From Pseudomonadota bacterium (lineage in GTDB: Bacteria > Pseudomonadota > Gammaproteobacteria > Steroidobacterales > Steroidobacteraceae): DNA of 48,678 bases. Positions 10,807 through 19,924 of the stretch are shown here, piece after piece. The position numbers were made by a program, and so were the translations under genes. Location of the stretch: NCBI GenBank assembly GCA_021785405.1, contig JAJYFF010000016.1, positions 1 through 48,678 on the forward strand. The letters are read 5' to 3'. The notes below the pieces were generated by a model that saw nothing but the letters and a program-made list of their open reading frames with translations, was not told the origin of the DNA and did not search any database. Numbering within the stretch: the first letter of the stretch is position 1; each line of letters opens with the position of its first letter.

Positions 10807-13800
10807 CTACATCGCGGCCATGCGCACCGCTTCGTCGACGTCGACCGCGACCAGCCGGGACACACCCGGCTCGTTCATCGTGACGCCGACGAGTTGCGAT
10901 GCGAGCTCCATCGTCGTCTTGTTGTGCGTGATGAAGATGAACTGCACCGAGCGCGACATCTCGCGGACGATTTCGCAAAAGCGTCCGACGTTGTTCTCGT
11001 CCAACGGTGCATCCACCTCATCCAGCAGGCAGAACGGCGCCGGGTTCAAGTCGAAGATCGCGAACACCAGCGCGACCGCGGTCAGCGCCTTCTCGCCGCC
11101 GGAGAGCTGGCTGATCGTGCTGTTGCGCTTGCCCGGGGGTCGCGCCATCACCGCGACGCCGGCCGAGTTCGTCTCCTCGCCGATTCGCTCGAGGTACGCG
11201 TGGCCACCGCCGAACAGGCGGGGAAACTTCTCCTTCAAGCCGGCGTTCACCCGATCGAAGGTATCCTGGAAGCGCGTCCGCGTCTCCCGGTCGATCTTGT
11301 GCATCGCCGTTTCCAGCGTCTCCAGCGCGTCGGTCAGATCCTTGAACTGCCGATCCAGGTACTCCTTGCGCTCGGACTGTTCCTTGAATTCGTCGATCGC
11401 GGCGAGATTCACTTGCCCGAGCCGCTCGATCTTCGCGCCGACCTCGGCGAGCGTCGCCTCCCAGGCCTCGATCGACGCCTCCGGCGCGAGCCCGGCGAGC
11501 AAGGTCTCGAGCTCGAATCCGGTCGCCGCGAGCTGCTCGGCGATGCCTTCGCGGCGCACGCGCACTTGCTCCGCGGCGAGGCGCGCCGCGTCGAGTTCGC
11601 TTCGCGCGCGCTCGACTCGCGCATCGATCCCGTTGCGGTGTTGCTCGAGCTCCCGGAGCCTTGCGTCGATCTCCTCCGCCGCGAGGCGTGCCGCGTGCAG
11701 TTCGCGGTCGATCGCGCTGCGCGCCCGCAGCGCCGCCTCGAGCGCGGCTTCGAGCGCGACCAGCGGCGCATCGCCGTCGGCGAGCTGCGCGGCGAGCTCG
11801 TCCCGCCGCTGTCGCACCGCCGCGAGCTGCGAGTCGACGCGGGCGAGCCCCGCGGTCAGTGAATCGTGCGTCGAGCGGCGCGACTGGACCTGCAACGCGA
11901 GTTCGCGGGCGCGCCGCTGCGTGTCCGCCGCCGCGCCCCGAGCGTCCTGCAGCTCCGCACGCAGCCGCTCCCGGCGCGCCTCGAGCTCGGCCCTGGCCGG
12001 CTCGAGCGCGGCGAGCGCGTCGATCGCGCTCTCCATCCGCGCGCGCGCCGCGCGCAAATCGACGTCGATCCGGTCGATTTCGGTGCGCACGTCCTCGAGC
12101 GCGGTCTGCAGCATCGCGAGCCGCCGCGCCGCATCCTGGGCGCGCGCGCGGGCGGTGTCCCGCGCCGAGCGGCGATCGACGTGTTCGCGGTGCAAGCGAT
12201 TGACCTCGCCCTGCAGCCGCTCGCGCCGATCCTCGTGCTCGCGAATCCTCTCGCGAGCATCGGCGTGCGCCTGCTCGGACGCGCGCAACGCCTCCGCGAG
12301 CGCGGCCACCTGCCCGCGAATCTCGCGCAAGCTCTCCTCACGCTCGATCACGCCTTGGTGGACGTCGTGGTCGCGCGCCACCCGCAGCCAGTCGCGTCCG
12401 ATCCAGATCCCGTCCCGGGTCACGAGCGACTCGCCGGGCGCGAGCGTCGCCCGGCGCGCGAGGGCTTCGCGCAGATCCTCCGCCGCGAATACCCGCGCGA
12501 GGAGCGACTCCAGCGCCGCGGCACCCTGCACCTTGGCGCGCAGCGAGTCCGCCGGGGCCGGGGGCGCCTCGGTCCGGCGCTCGACGAAGGCGAGGTGCCC
12601 GCCGTCGAAGCTGCCGATGATCTCGGCCACGTCGGCGAGGCCCTCGACGCACACCGCCTCGAGATACGAGCCGAGCACCGTCTCGACCGCCCGCTCCCAG
12701 CCGCGTTCGACGCGCAGCTGCTGCGCGAGCCGCGGCTCGCCATCCAGGGACTTCGCGCGCAGCCACTCCGCGACCTTGCCGGACGCCTTGCCGAGTGCCG
12801 CCCGCTGCAGCGCCTCGGTCGAGACCTGCTTGCTGACCGCGTTCTGCCAGCGCGTGCGCGCGTCGGCGACCCCTTGCGCGAGCGTCCGCTCCTCGTCGCG
12901 CGAGCGTGCGAGGTCGGTGAGCACCGCCTGCAGCGCCTCCTGCGCCCCGCGCGCAGCCGCCTCGGCGCCGCTCACGTCCGCCTCGAGCGCCTCCAGCGAG
13001 GCCTCGGGCTTCGCCTCCGAGAGCTGCACGTGCTCGTCGCGCTGCCGCTGCTGCTGCAGGAGCAGATGGCGTTGCTGGCCCTCGAGTTGTTCGATGCGGG
13101 CCCGCTCGACCTGGGTCTGACGCTCGCTGGCCGCGACCGACTCGGCGTGCGCATTCCAGGCCTGCTGCCAAGCCGCGAGCGCCTGCTCCGCCGCTCCGAG
13201 CGCCGCGGCCGCTTCGCGCTCGCCGGCGTGCGCCGCATCGAGCGCGGGCACCATCGTCGACAGGTCCGCGGCGAGTGTCGCGATCGTGCCGCGATCGCGT
13301 TCGATCGACTCGGCCAGGTCGCGCGCCTGCCCATCGATCCGTTCCAGGTCCTGCCGCTGACGCTGGCGCGTCTCGCGTTGATGCCGGATGTCCTGCTCGA
13401 CCTTGGTCACTTCGCCGCTCGCGGCGTAGAGCCGCGCCTGGATCGCACCGACCGCGTCCGCGGCCGAGGCTTGCTCGCTCCGGGTCCGTTCGATCCCCGC
13501 TTCCGCCTCGCGCAGATCGGCGACCGCCGCCTGCAGTTCGGCTTCGTCGCGCGCGACCCGGTCGGCACGCTCGGCCTGATCCGCGTCGAGGCCGCGCAGC
13601 CGCAGCGCCAGCGCTTCCGCCTGGAGCTTGCGTTGCTCCTCGACCAGTTGCTGGTAGCGCTTCGCGGTCGTCGCCTGCCGTTGCAGGTGGCGAATCTGCT
13701 TGTCGACCTCCTCGCGCAGGTCGTTCAGCCGGTCGAGGTTCTCGCGGGTCTGGGCGATGCGGTTCTCGGTCTCGCGCCGGCGCTCCTTGTAGCGCGAGAT

Positions 13801-14307
13801 GCCGGCCGCTTCCTCGAGGAACGCGCGCAGATCGTCGGGCCTCGCCTCGATCACGCGCGAGATCATCCCTTGTTCGATGATCGCGTAGCTGCGCGATCCG
13901 ACGCCGGTGCCGAGGAACAGCTGGGTGATGTCCTTGCGACGCACCTTCACGCCGTTGATGAAGTAATCCGAGGTGCCGTCGCGACTGACCGTGCGGCGCA
14001 GCGAAATTTCGTTGTAGTTCGCATACTGTGCGCCGATCGATCCGTCGGCGTTGTCGAATACCAGCTCGACGGACGCGGCACCGAGCGGCTTGCGCACGGA
14101 TGAACCGTTGAAGATCACGTCCGACATCGACTCGCCGCGCAGGTGCTTCGCGGAGATCTCGCCCATCACCCAGCGCACGGCGTCGATGATGTTCGACTTG
14201 CCGCAGCCGTTCGGCCCGACCACGCCGGTGAGGTTGCTCGGAAATGAGATCGTCGTCGGGTCGACGAACGACTTGAATCCGGCGATCTTGAGTTTGGTCA
14301 GACGCAT
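10807..14307 (-). CDS. smc: Chromosome segregation ATPase SMC
   Basis: A 1166-residue SMC protein, full length for the family. Walker A GPNGCGKSN is at 31-39. The long N-terminal coiled coil starts at about 170. The hinge lies at about 500-650 (HLAFVERR region). A second coiled coil follows to about 1000, and the C-terminal head has signature LSGGEKALTAVALVFA and Walker B FCLLDEVDAPLD. The start ATG 14307 gives MRLTKLKIAGFKSFVDPT, the canonical beginning. It heads the smc-zipA-ligA operon (10 bp to zipA). With scpA and scpB at 1.8-3.3 kb it completes the condensin that replaces MukBEF in this lineage. Confidence 0.97.
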   Translation of the reverse strand: MRLTKLKIAGFKSFVDPTTISFPSNLTGVVGPNGCGKSNIIDAVRWVMGEISAKHLRGESMSDVIFNGSSVRKPLGAASVELVFDNADGSIGAQYANYNEISLRRTVSRDGTSDYFINGVKVRRKDITQLFLGTGVGSRSYAIIEQGMISRVIEARPDDLRAFLEEAAGISRYKERRRETENRIAQTRENLDRLNDLREEVDKQIRHLQRQATTAKRYQQLVEEQRKLQAEALALRLRGLDADQAERADRVARDEAELQAAVADLREAEAGIERTRSEQASAADAVGAIQARLYAASGEVTKVEQDIRHQRETRQRQRQDLERIDGQARDLAESIERDRGTIATLAADLSTMVPALDAAHAGEREAAAALGAAEQALAAWQQAWNAHAESVAASERQTQVERARIEQLEGQQRHLLLQQQRQRDEHVQLSEAKPEASLEALEADVSGAEAAARGAQEALQAVLTDLARSRDEERTLAQGVADARTRWQNAVSKQVSTEALQRAALGKASGKVAEWLRAKSLDGEPRLAQQLRVERGWERAVETVLGSYLEAVCVEGLADVAEIIGSFDGGHLAFVERRTEAPPAPADSLRAKVQGAAALESLLARVFAAEDLREALARRATLAPGESLVTRDGIWIGRDWLRVARDHDVHQGVIEREESLREIRGQVAALAEALRASEQAHADARERIREHEDRRERLQGEVNRLHREHVDRRSARDTARARAQDAARRLAMLQTALEDVRTEIDRIDVDLRAARARMESAIDALAALEPARAELEARRERLRAELQDARGAAADTQRRARELALQVQSRRSTHDSLTAGLARVDSQLAAVRQRRDELAAQLADGDAPLVALEAALEAALRARSAIDRELHAARLAAEEIDARLRELEQHRNGIDARVERARSELDAARLAAEQVRVRREGIAEQLAATGFELETLLAGLAPEASIEAWEATLAEVGAKIERLGQVNLAAIDEFKEQSERKEYLDRQFKDLTDALETLETAMHKIDRETRTRFQDTFDRVNAGLKEKFPRLFGGGHAYLERIGEETNSAGVAVMARPPGKRNSTISQLSGGEKALTAVALVFAIFDLNPAPFCLLDEVDAPLDENNVGRFCEIVREMSRSVQFIFITHNKTTMELASQLVGVTMNEPGVSRLVAVDVDEAVRMAAM

Positions 14308-14389
14308 GTTCCGGTGCTGGACCTCGACGTGAGACGCGGCCCGCTCTACGATTGGCGATGACTGACGCGTGGCCGCCGGCGTGGCGCGT

Positions 14390-14417
14390 AGTGTAAAGTA
14401 AATGCCGGCTTCGTAAA
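14390..14417 (-). promoter_or_regulatory. Candidate smc promoter
   Basis: On the minus strand TTTACG (14412-14417), a 16-bp spacer and TACACT (14390-14395) are followed by a GC-rich ACGCGCC discriminator. Transcription would start near 14383, about 75 nt before the smc ATG. A TAAAGT on the plus strand at 14394-14399 overlaps it and could serve queF, but I see no -35 for that. Confidence 0.4.
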
Positions 14418-14430
14418 CCCCTGGCGGCCC

Positions 14431-14838
14431 ATGGCCCCGCATCCTCCGATGACCGCACCCACCAAGACGCTGGAAACCTTCGAGAACCCGTCGCCGGAAC
14501 GCGACTACACGATACGGATGACGATTCCGGAATTCACGTGCCTGTGCCCGAAGACCGGGCAGCCGGATTTCGCGACGCTGCACCTGGAGTACGTGCCGGA
14601 CCGGGCCTGCGTGGAGCTGAAATCGCTGAAGCTCTACGTCTGGTCGTACCGCGACCAGGGGGCGTTCCACGAAGCCGTCACGAACCGCATCCTCGCCGAC
14701 CTCGTCGCGGCGACCGCGCCGCGTTTCATGCGCTTGAGCGCGCACTTCAACGTGCGCGGCGGCATCACCACGACCGTGGTCGCCGAGCATCGATCGAGCG
14801 GCTGGCAAGCCGCCGCACCGGTGAGTTTGCCCCCCTGA
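14431..14838 (+). CDS. queF: 7-cyano-7-deazaguanine (preQ0) reductase, short QueF
   Basis: NADPH-dependent nitrile reductase of the queuosine tRNA-modification pathway, converting preQ0 to preQ1. It is the short unimodular form (135 residues). The catalytic Cys is in [14 protein letters not shown] (second Cys, residue 39 from this start). The substrate-binding motif is [15 protein letters not shown] at about 69-83, and HFNVRGG lies near the C-terminus. The start is ambiguous between ATG 14431 and ATG 14449; neither has a strong Shine-Dalgarno. It is divergent from smc. GluQ, which acts on the queuosine in tRNA-Asp, is encoded about 1 kb downstream. Confidence 0.93.
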   Translation: MAPHPPMTAPTKTLETFENPSPERDYTIRMTIPEFTCLCPKTGQPDFATLHLEYVPDRACVELKSLKLYVWSYRDQGAFHEAVTNRILADLVAATAPRFMRLSAHFNVRGGITTTVVAEHRSSGWQAAAPVSLPP

Positions 14839-14859
14839 CCGATTGCTCCCCCTGACCGA
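14827..14859 (+). repeat. 16/17-bp tandem duplication at the queF stop codon
   Basis: TTGCCCCCCTGACCGA at 14827-14842 is followed directly by TTGCTCCCCCTGACCGA at 14843-14859, differing by one inserted T. The TGA of the first copy is the queF stop. A 12-bp palindrome, GGCGGGCCCGCC, lies just beyond at 14872-14883 and may help 3'-end formation. Confidence 0.7.
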
Positions 14860-14967
14860 CGGGAACGGCACGGCGGGCCCGCCCGCCACTCGCTTCGGGT
14901 CCTTGGCGATCGGTTACACTCCCTCGGGAGAACCCTTGGCCGACGTGTACAGGACGTGCGGCATCGG

Positions 14968-14973
14968 TATAAT
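14968..14973 (+). promoter_or_regulatory. -10 box of dksA with GC-rich discriminator
   Basis: A perfect TATAAT is followed by CCCGCGC, about 25-34 bp before the dksA start candidates. The -35 region is poor (GTGTAC at 17 bp). The mRNA leader would be 18-27 nt and carry the AGGAGG at 14990-14995. The GC-rich discriminator resembles promoters inhibited by ppGpp and DksA, which would permit autoregulation (inference). Confidence 0.55.
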
Positions 14974-15006
14974 CCCGCGCTCTTTGGTTAGGAGGCGATG
15001 ACGCAG

Positions 15007-15804
15007 ATGCCCGCGAAAAAGACCGCCAAGGCCAGGAAAGTCGCGAAGACCGCGACTCGGAAGGCCACCGCAAAAGCCGCAGCGCCAAAGAAGACGACGC
15101 GTCCGCCGGCGAAACCCACCGTGAAAGCGGGCGCCGCCAAGCCGGCACCCAAGCCGAAGAAGCCGGTCACGAAAGCGACCGCGAAGCCGAAGGCGCCGGA
15201 AAAGAAGGCATCGGACGGCAAGAGCCGGGCGAAACCCGCGCCGGCCGCGAAGCCGACGCCCGGCCCCGCGACGCCTGCGGTGACCGCGAAGCCGCCGCTC
15301 GCCCTCGGCGCGGTGCGCCAGCTGTTCGCCGACGAGGAAACCGACTTCGAATCGCAACACTCCAGCCTGCTCGCCGGCCCACGGAACGTCAAACCGTACA
15401 TTCCGCGCCGTGGCGAGCAGTACATGAGCAAGGAGCAGCTCGAGCACTTCGCGCAAATCCTGCAGAACTGGAAGCGCGATCTGATGGAGGAAGTGGATCG
15501 GACCGTGCTGCACATGAAGGACGAGGCCGCGAACTTTCCGGATCCGAATGACCGGGCGACCCAGGAAGAGGAATTCAGCCTGGAGCTGCGAACCCGGGAC
15601 CGCGAGCGCAAGCTCATCCGCAAGATCGACGAGGCCCTGAAGCGCATCGAGGAAGGCACCTACGGGTACTGCCTGGAGACCGGCGAAGAGATCGGGATCA
15701 AGCGGCTCGAAGCACGCCCGGTCGCGACGCTGTCGGTCGAGGCCCAGGAACGGCGCGAGCGCCGCGAGAAGCAGTACGGGGACCGCGACGACCGTTATCG
15801 TTGA
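15007..15804 (+). CDS. dksA: RNA polymerase-binding transcription factor DksA with long basic tail
   Basis: DksA enters the RNA polymerase secondary channel and works with ppGpp. The first ~95 residues are a Lys/Ala/Pro-rich, histone-H1-like tail. The coiled-coil domain follows, with the tip motif FPDPNDRATQEEEFSLELR keeping the two Asp and Ala needed for activity. Of the four zinc-finger positions of E. coli DksA only the first is Cys. The others are Thr (YGYCLETG), Ser and Ala (ATLSVEAQ), so no Cys4 zinc site exists. The start is probably ATG 15007, 11 nt after AGGAGG; ATG 14998 is only 2 nt from it. gluQ follows after 13 bp. Confidence 0.93.
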   Translation: MPAKKTAKARKVAKTATRKATAKAAAPKKTTRPPAKPTVKAGAAKPAPKPKKPVTKATAKPKAPEKKASDGKSRAKPAPAAKPTPGPATPAVTAKPPLALGAVRQLFADEETDFESQHSSLLAGPRNVKPYIPRRGEQYMSKEQLEHFAQILQNWKRDLMEEVDRTVLHMKDEAANFPDPNDRATQEEEFSLELRTRDRERKLIRKIDEALKRIEEGTYGYCLETGEEIGIKRLEARPVATLSVEAQERRERREKQYGDRDDRYR

Positions 15805-15817
15805 GCGCGGCGATTCC

Positions 15818-16747
15818 TTGAATCCGCCGTCGGGCCCGCGGCCCGGCGGCTACGTCGGTCGATTCGCGCCGTCGCCAACCGGCGACCTGCACCTCGGCTC
15901 CCTCTACACGGCCACCGGTGCGTACCTCGACGCGCGATCTCACCAGGGCCGCTTTCTGCTGCGCATCGACGATCTCGATCGTCCCCGGGAGCGCCCGGGC
16001 GCCGCCGATCGGATCCTGCGTACGCTCGAGGCGTTCGGTTTCGCGTGGGACGGACCGGTCGTGCAGCAGAGCGCTCGCGCCGCGGCCCACGGGCGCGCCC
16101 TCGCGGCGCTGCGCGCGCTCGAGCGACTGTACCCCTGCGACTGCACCCGCCGCGAGCGGGCCCTCGGCGTCGGCGCCTATCCCGGGACTTGCCGTCACCG
16201 GCGCGAGCCGATCCGCGGACCGCACGCTCTGCGGGTGCGGGTCGATCCCATCGAGATCGACATCGACGACCGCATCCAAGGCCGCTGGCGCCGGAATCTC
16301 GCGGCCACCGGCGATTTCATCGTCCAGCGGCGCGACGGCATCGTCGCGTATCCGCTCGCGGTCGTGGTCGACGATGCCGCGCTCGGCGTCACCGACGTGG
16401 TGCGCGGCGCTGACTTGCTGGACAGCACGCCGGCACAGCGCTTCCTGCAGACCCTGCTGTCGCTGCCGACGCCGCGCTATGCGCATCTACCGGTGCTGAC
16501 CGAACCCGACGGCGCCAAACTCGCGAAATCCCGGCGCAGCGTTCCGCTCGACGCACGGATCGCGGGCCCCCAGCTCGCGACGGTATTCGATCTGCTCGGC
16601 CTCGCCCCCCCGGCGGGGCTCGCACGGGCGCGCATCGAGGAGCTCTGGGCCTGGGGCGTCGCGCACTGGAACGCGCAGCAGGTGCCCCGACGGCCGAATT
16701 TACCCCTGCCCGCGCCCACCGCTGCGCCACTGGGGCCCGCCGGCTGA
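15818..16747 (+). CDS. gluQ: Glutamyl-Q tRNA(Asp) synthetase
   Basis: A 309-residue truncated GluRS paralogue, without the anticodon-binding domain, that attaches glutamate to queuosine in the wobble base of tRNA-Asp. The HIGH-like motif is in RFAPSPTGDLHLGSL (15-29). The zinc site is Cys107-x-Cys109, Tyr121 and Cys125, the usual GluQ set. The KMSKS-like motif is KLAKS. No ATG or GTG precedes the conserved region, so the start is the TTG at 15818, 13 bp after dksA. The dksA-gluQ linkage is conserved in many gammaproteobacteria. The C-terminal Pro-rich end is not conserved. Confidence 0.93.
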   Translation: MNPPSGPRPGGYVGRFAPSPTGDLHLGSLYTATGAYLDARSHQGRFLLRIDDLDRPRERPGAADRILRTLEAFGFAWDGPVVQQSARAAAHGRALAALRALERLYPCDCTRRERALGVGAYPGTCRHRREPIRGPHALRVRVDPIEIDIDDRIQGRWRRNLAATGDFIVQRRDGIVAYPLAVVVDDAALGVTDVVRGADLLDSTPAQRFLQTLLSLPTPRYAHLPVLTEPDGAKLAKSRRSVPLDARIAGPQLATVFDLLGLAPPAGLARARIEELWAWGVAHWNAQQVPRRPNLPLPAPTAAPLGPAG

Positions 16748-16754
16748 TCTCGAC

Positions 16755-16782
16755 TTGCCTTGCCGCTGCATTGCGTTATGCT
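16755..16782 (+). promoter_or_regulatory. phaR promoter with PhaR-operator-like core
   Basis: TTGCCT (16755-16760), a 16-bp spacer and TATGCT (16777-16782) form a good sigma-70 promoter about 95 bp before phaR. The spacer holds GCTGCATTGCG (16765-16775). This resembles the TGC/GCA-rich sites (TGCTGCATTGCAGCA-like) bound by PhaR in front of phasin and phaR genes in other proteobacteria. A repressor bound here would cover the promoter, which suggests autoregulation (inference). Confidence 0.5.
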
Positions 16783-16876
16783 GGTTTGGCATCGCAGCGG
16801 CCCAACGCGGCGCAACGCGTTGGTTCGTCATCTCGCCGGTCCTCGAGAAACCGGCCCAACACGAGCGAGGAGCCCT

Positions 16877-17332
16877 ATGAGCGAACCGCGAGTGATCAAA
16901 AAATACCCCAATCGACGGCTCTACGACACGGTCGAAAGTCGTTACATCACCCTGGCCGACGTCCAACGCCTGGTGCTCGAGAAGGCCGACTTCGTGGTGA
17001 TCGACAAGAAGAACAACGCCGACATCACGCGCAGCATCCTGCTGCAGGTGATCGCGGAACAAGAGCAGCACGGTGAGCCGGTACTGACCCAGGAGTTCCT
17101 GACGCAGGTGATCCGCTCACACGGCGGGCAGGACCAAGACGTCGTCAGCGGCTATCTCGAACAGAGCTTGAAGACCTTGATGAGCAATCCGCACAGGGTT
17201 CGCGAGCGCGTCGGCGCAACGCCGTCCATCGGCGCGGTCAGCGTACCGAGCAGCCGACTGCGCGAGGTCGGCCGTGATCTCGCGCGCGAACTGTACCGGG
17301 AACCGGAGAAGGATCGGCTCGACCCGAAGTGA
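16877..17332 (+). CDS. phaR: Polyhydroxyalkanoate synthesis repressor PhaR
   Basis: A 151-residue PhaR. It represses phasin genes and is titrated onto polyhydroxyalkanoate granules. The N-terminal DNA-binding domain is nearly canonical: RVIKKYPNRRLYDTVESRY, then ITLADVQRLVLEKADFVVID. The accumulation-regulator region follows at about 60-105 (LLQVIAEQEQ, LTQEFLTQVIRSHGG). The C-terminus is somewhat short compared with the roughly 180-residue Cupriavidus protein. The ATG has a clear GAGGAG 5 nt upstream; a longer in-frame extension to 16760 runs through the promoter. No PHA synthase or phasin gene lies in this window. It converges on pnp. Confidence 0.9.
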   Translation: MSEPRVIKKYPNRRLYDTVESRYITLADVQRLVLEKADFVVIDKKNNADITRSILLQVIAEQEQHGEPVLTQEFLTQVIRSHGGQDQDVVSGYLEQSLKTLMSNPHRVRERVGATPSIGAVSVPSSRLREVGRDLARELYREPEKDRLDPK

Positions 17333-17343
17333 GCCGAGCACGC

Positions 17344-17380
17344 GCGGCGGCCGAGCACCCGGAGTGGTGCCCGCCGCCGC
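17344..17380. terminator. Strong hairpin between convergent phaR and pnp
   Basis: An outer stem GCGGCGGC (17344-17351) pairs with GCCGCCGC (17373-17380). An inner stem GCACC (17355-17359) pairs with GGTGC (17366-17370) around a 6-nt loop. It lies between the phaR stop (17332) and the pnp stop (17408) and can fold on either strand. No T-run follows, so the terminator role is inferred from position. Confidence 0.45.
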
Positions 17381-17407
17381 GGCCTGAATCGCGGGTCGGG
17401 GCGTCTC

Positions 17408-19495
17408 TCAGCCGACGTCGACGTTGCGCATCGACAGGCGCACGCGCCCCTGGCGGTCGACTTCGAGCACTTTCACGCGGACGACGTCGCCTTCCTTGAG
17501 CTTGTCGCTGACCCGCTCGACCCGTTCCTCCGAGATCTGCGAGATGTGCACCAAGCCATCGCGGCCGGGCAGGATCGTCACGAAGGCGCCGAAATCCATC
17601 AAGCGGGCGACGCGGCCCTCGTAGATCCGGCCGACCTCGACGTCCGCGGTGATCAGTTCGATGCGGCGCTGCGCCTCGCGGCCCGCCGCGCCCTGCACCG
17701 AGGCGATCTTCACCGTGCCGTCGTTCTCGATGTCGATCGAGGTCCCGGTCTCCTCGGTGATCTGCCGGATCACCGCACCGCCCTTGCCGATCACGTCCCG
17801 GATCTTCTCCGGATCGATCTTGAGGGTGATGATCGTCGGCGCCCACTCCGACATGTTCTCGCGCGGCTTCGCGAGCACCTTGTTCATCTCGCCGAGGATG
17901 TGCATCCGGCCGTCGCGCGCCTGATCGAGCGCGACCCGCATGATCTCGCGCGTGATGCTCGTGATCTTGATGTCCATCTGCAGCGCGGTGATCCCGTATT
18001 TCGAGCCGGCGACCTTGAAATCCATGTCGCCGAGGTGGTCCTCGTCGCCGAGGATGTCGGTGAGCACCTGGAATCGATCCCCTTCCTTCACGAGACCCAT
18101 CGCGACGCCGGCCACCGGCGCCGCGATCGGCACGCCCGCGTCCATCAGCGCGAGGCTCGTGCCGCAAACGCTCGCCATCGAACTCGACCCGTTCGATTCG
18201 AGGATCTCGGACACGACGCGGATCACGTACGGAAACTTGTCCATGTCCGGCATCACCGCACGCACGCCGCGCTTCGCGAGGTTGCCGTGACCGATTTCGC
18301 GCCGCTTCGGCGAACCGATCATGCCGGTCTCACCGACGCTGAACGGCGGGAAGTTGTAGTGCAGCATGAACGGCTCCTTGCGCTCGCCGGTCAGGCCGTC
18401 GATGATCTGCGCGTCACGACCGGTGCCGAGCGTCGTGACCACGAGCGCCTGCGTCTCACCGCGCGTGAACAGCGCCGAACCGTGGGTGCGCGCGAGCACG
18501 CCCGTGCGGATCGAGATCGGGCGCACGGTCTTCGTATCGCGCCCGTCGATGCGCGGGTGACCGTCGAGGATGCGCTCGCGCACCAGACGGTACTCGAGAT
18601 TGAAGAACTCCGTGCCAACCTGGTCGGCCGTGAACTTCGGCGCCTCGCCGCCGGCCAGCTTCTCGAGCGCCGCGGCCTTGATCTCGCCGATGCGCGCATG
18701 GCGCTGCTGCTTCTCGGTGATCGCGTACGCTTCGGACAGCGGCTTCTCGACGAGCGCCCGCAGCGCATCCTTCAGTTCCGTGTTCGGCGGCGGCGCGACC
18801 CAATCCCATTTCGGCTTGCCGGCCGCGGCGGCGAGTTCGTGGATCGCCTTGATCGCCGTCTGCATCTGTTCGTGGCCGAACATCACGGCCCCGAGCATCA
18901 CGTCCTCCGGCAAGCCGTCGGCCTCGGACTCGACCATCAGCACGCCTTCCTCGGTCCCGGCGACGACCAGGTCGAGCTGCGAATCCCGCAACTGGGTCGC
19001 GGTCGGATTCAGCACGTATTCACCGCCGATGTAGCCGACGCGCGCGGCGCCGATCGGCCCGAGGAACGGCATCCCGGAAATCGCGAGCGCCGCGGACGCG
19101 CCGATCAGCGACGCGATGTCGGGATCCACTTCCGAATTCACCGACAAAACCGACGCGACGACCTGCACCTCGTTGGTGAAGCCTTCCGGAAACAGCGGCC
19201 GGATCGGTCGGTCGATCAATCGCGACGTGAGCGTCTCTTTCTCGCTCGGACGACCTTCGCGCTTGAAGAAGCCGCCCGGTATCCGACCGGCCGCGTAGGT
19301 CTTTTCCTGATAGTTCACCGTCAGCGGGAAGAAATCGCGGCCCGGAATGGCCTTCTTCGCACCGACCGCGGTGACCAGCACCACCGTTTCGCTCATCGTG
19401 ACGAGCACCGCGCCGTCCGCCTGGCGTGCGAGTTCGCCGGTCTCTATCGTGACCGTGTGGTCTCCATACTGAAAGCTTTTCTTGGTAGCGCTCAC
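17408..19495 (-). CDS. pnp: Polynucleotide phosphorylase
   Basis: 3'-5' phosphorolytic exoribonuclease, a homotrimer and degradosome component, 695 residues (E. coli 711). Two RNase PH domains are visible: the first with [21 protein letters not shown], the second with [28 protein letters not shown] and [13 protein letters not shown]. Next come a KH domain ([15 protein letters not shown]) and a C-terminal S1 domain ending [12 protein letters not shown]. No ATG lies near the expected N-terminus. The GTG at 19495 gives [20 protein letters not shown] and has CAGGGGG about 8 nt upstream, so I chose it. It lies 83 bp after rpsO, the conserved order. Confidence 0.96.
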   Translation of the reverse strand: MSATKKSFQYGDHTVTIETGELARQADGAVLVTMSETVVLVTAVGAKKAIPGRDFFPLTVNYQEKTYAAGRIPGGFFKREGRPSEKETLTSRLIDRPIRPLFPEGFTNEVQVVASVLSVNSEVDPDIASLIGASAALAISGMPFLGPIGAARVGYIGGEYVLNPTATQLRDSQLDLVVAGTEEGVLMVESEADGLPEDVMLGAVMFGHEQMQTAIKAIHELAAAAGKPKWDWVAPPPNTELKDALRALVEKPLSEAYAITEKQQRHARIGEIKAAALEKLAGGEAPKFTADQVGTEFFNLEYRLVRERILDGHPRIDGRDTKTVRPISIRTGVLARTHGSALFTRGETQALVVTTLGTGRDAQIIDGLTGERKEPFMLHYNFPPFSVGETGMIGSPKRREIGHGNLAKRGVRAVMPDMDKFPYVIRVVSEILESNGSSSMASVCGTSLALMDAGVPIAAPVAGVAMGLVKEGDRFQVLTDILGDEDHLGDMDFKVAGSKYGITALQMDIKITSITREIMRVALDQARDGRMHILGEMNKVLAKPRENMSEWAPTIITLKIDPEKIRDVIGKGGAVIRQITEETGTSIDIENDGTVKIASVQGAAGREAQRRIELITADVEVGRIYEGRVARLMDFGAFVTILPGRDGLVHISQISEERVERVSDKLKEGDVVRVKVLEVDRQGRVRLSMRNVDVG

Positions 19496-19578
19496 GTCGG
19501 CTGCCCCCTGGGAATTGGTCTTCGGATCGAACGATTCGGCAACGCGGACGCCGCGGATCGCGGCGTCGGCCCGTCCGG

Positions 19579-19848
19579 CTAGCGGCGCAAGCCGAGCCGC
19601 TCTACGATTTCGGCGTACTTCGCCGGCGTCGTGCTCTTCAGGTAGTCGAGGAGCTTGCGGCGCTGGTTCACCATCTTCAACAGACCGCGGCGGGACGCGT
19701 GGTCCGCCTTGTGCGTCTGGAAGTGCTGGCCGAGACCATTGATACGCTCCGAAAGCAGCGCGATTTGTACTTCTGGCGATCCGGTGTCGTGCGCGGCGCG
19801 TTGGAACTTGGCGACGATACCGTTCTTGTCCGTTGACGTCATAGGCAT
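19579..19848 (-). CDS. rpsO: 30S ribosomal protein S15
   Basis: An 89-residue S15 primary 16S rRNA-binding protein with the family sequence throughout ([49 protein letters not shown] end). The first ATG (19848) gives [13 protein letters not shown] two codons later is also possible. The gene has its own promoter between truB and itself and is followed by pnp, as in E. coli. In E. coli S15 represses its own translation through a pseudoknot in the leader. The 48-nt leader here is not obviously the same structure. Confidence 0.97.
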   Translation of the reverse strand: MPMTSTDKNGIVAKFQRAAHDTGSPEVQIALLSERINGLGQHFQTHKADHASRRGLLKMVNQRRKLLDYLKSTTPAKYAEIVERLGLRR

Positions 19849-19895
19849 TGAAATCGAACCTCAATCAATCACTTAGACCCTGGAGGAAGCCGCGC

Positions 19896-19924
19896 ATTGT
19901 ACCCGTCGGGCGGCTCGCCCTCAA
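19896..19924 (-). promoter_or_regulatory. rpsO-pnp promoter
   Basis: On the minus strand TTGAGG (19919-19924), a 17-bp spacer and TACAAT (19896-19901) are followed by GCGCGGC. This is the best complete sigma-70 match in the window. The -35 box overlaps the truB stop codon. The start point near 19889 would give a leader of about 40 nt. The GC-rich discriminator is as expected for a ribosomal-protein promoter under stringent control. Confidence 0.65.

Noticed and set aside
10820-14103. Very long antisense frames opposite smc (766 and 745 codons)
   Set aside because: The products are low-complexity Ser/Arg/Ala-rich, and the minus strand gives a perfect full-length SMC.
14308-14430. A preQ1 riboswitch upstream of queF
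   Set aside because: The plausible leader is only about 25-40 nt, and no preQ1-type pseudoknot consensus could be recognised by eye.
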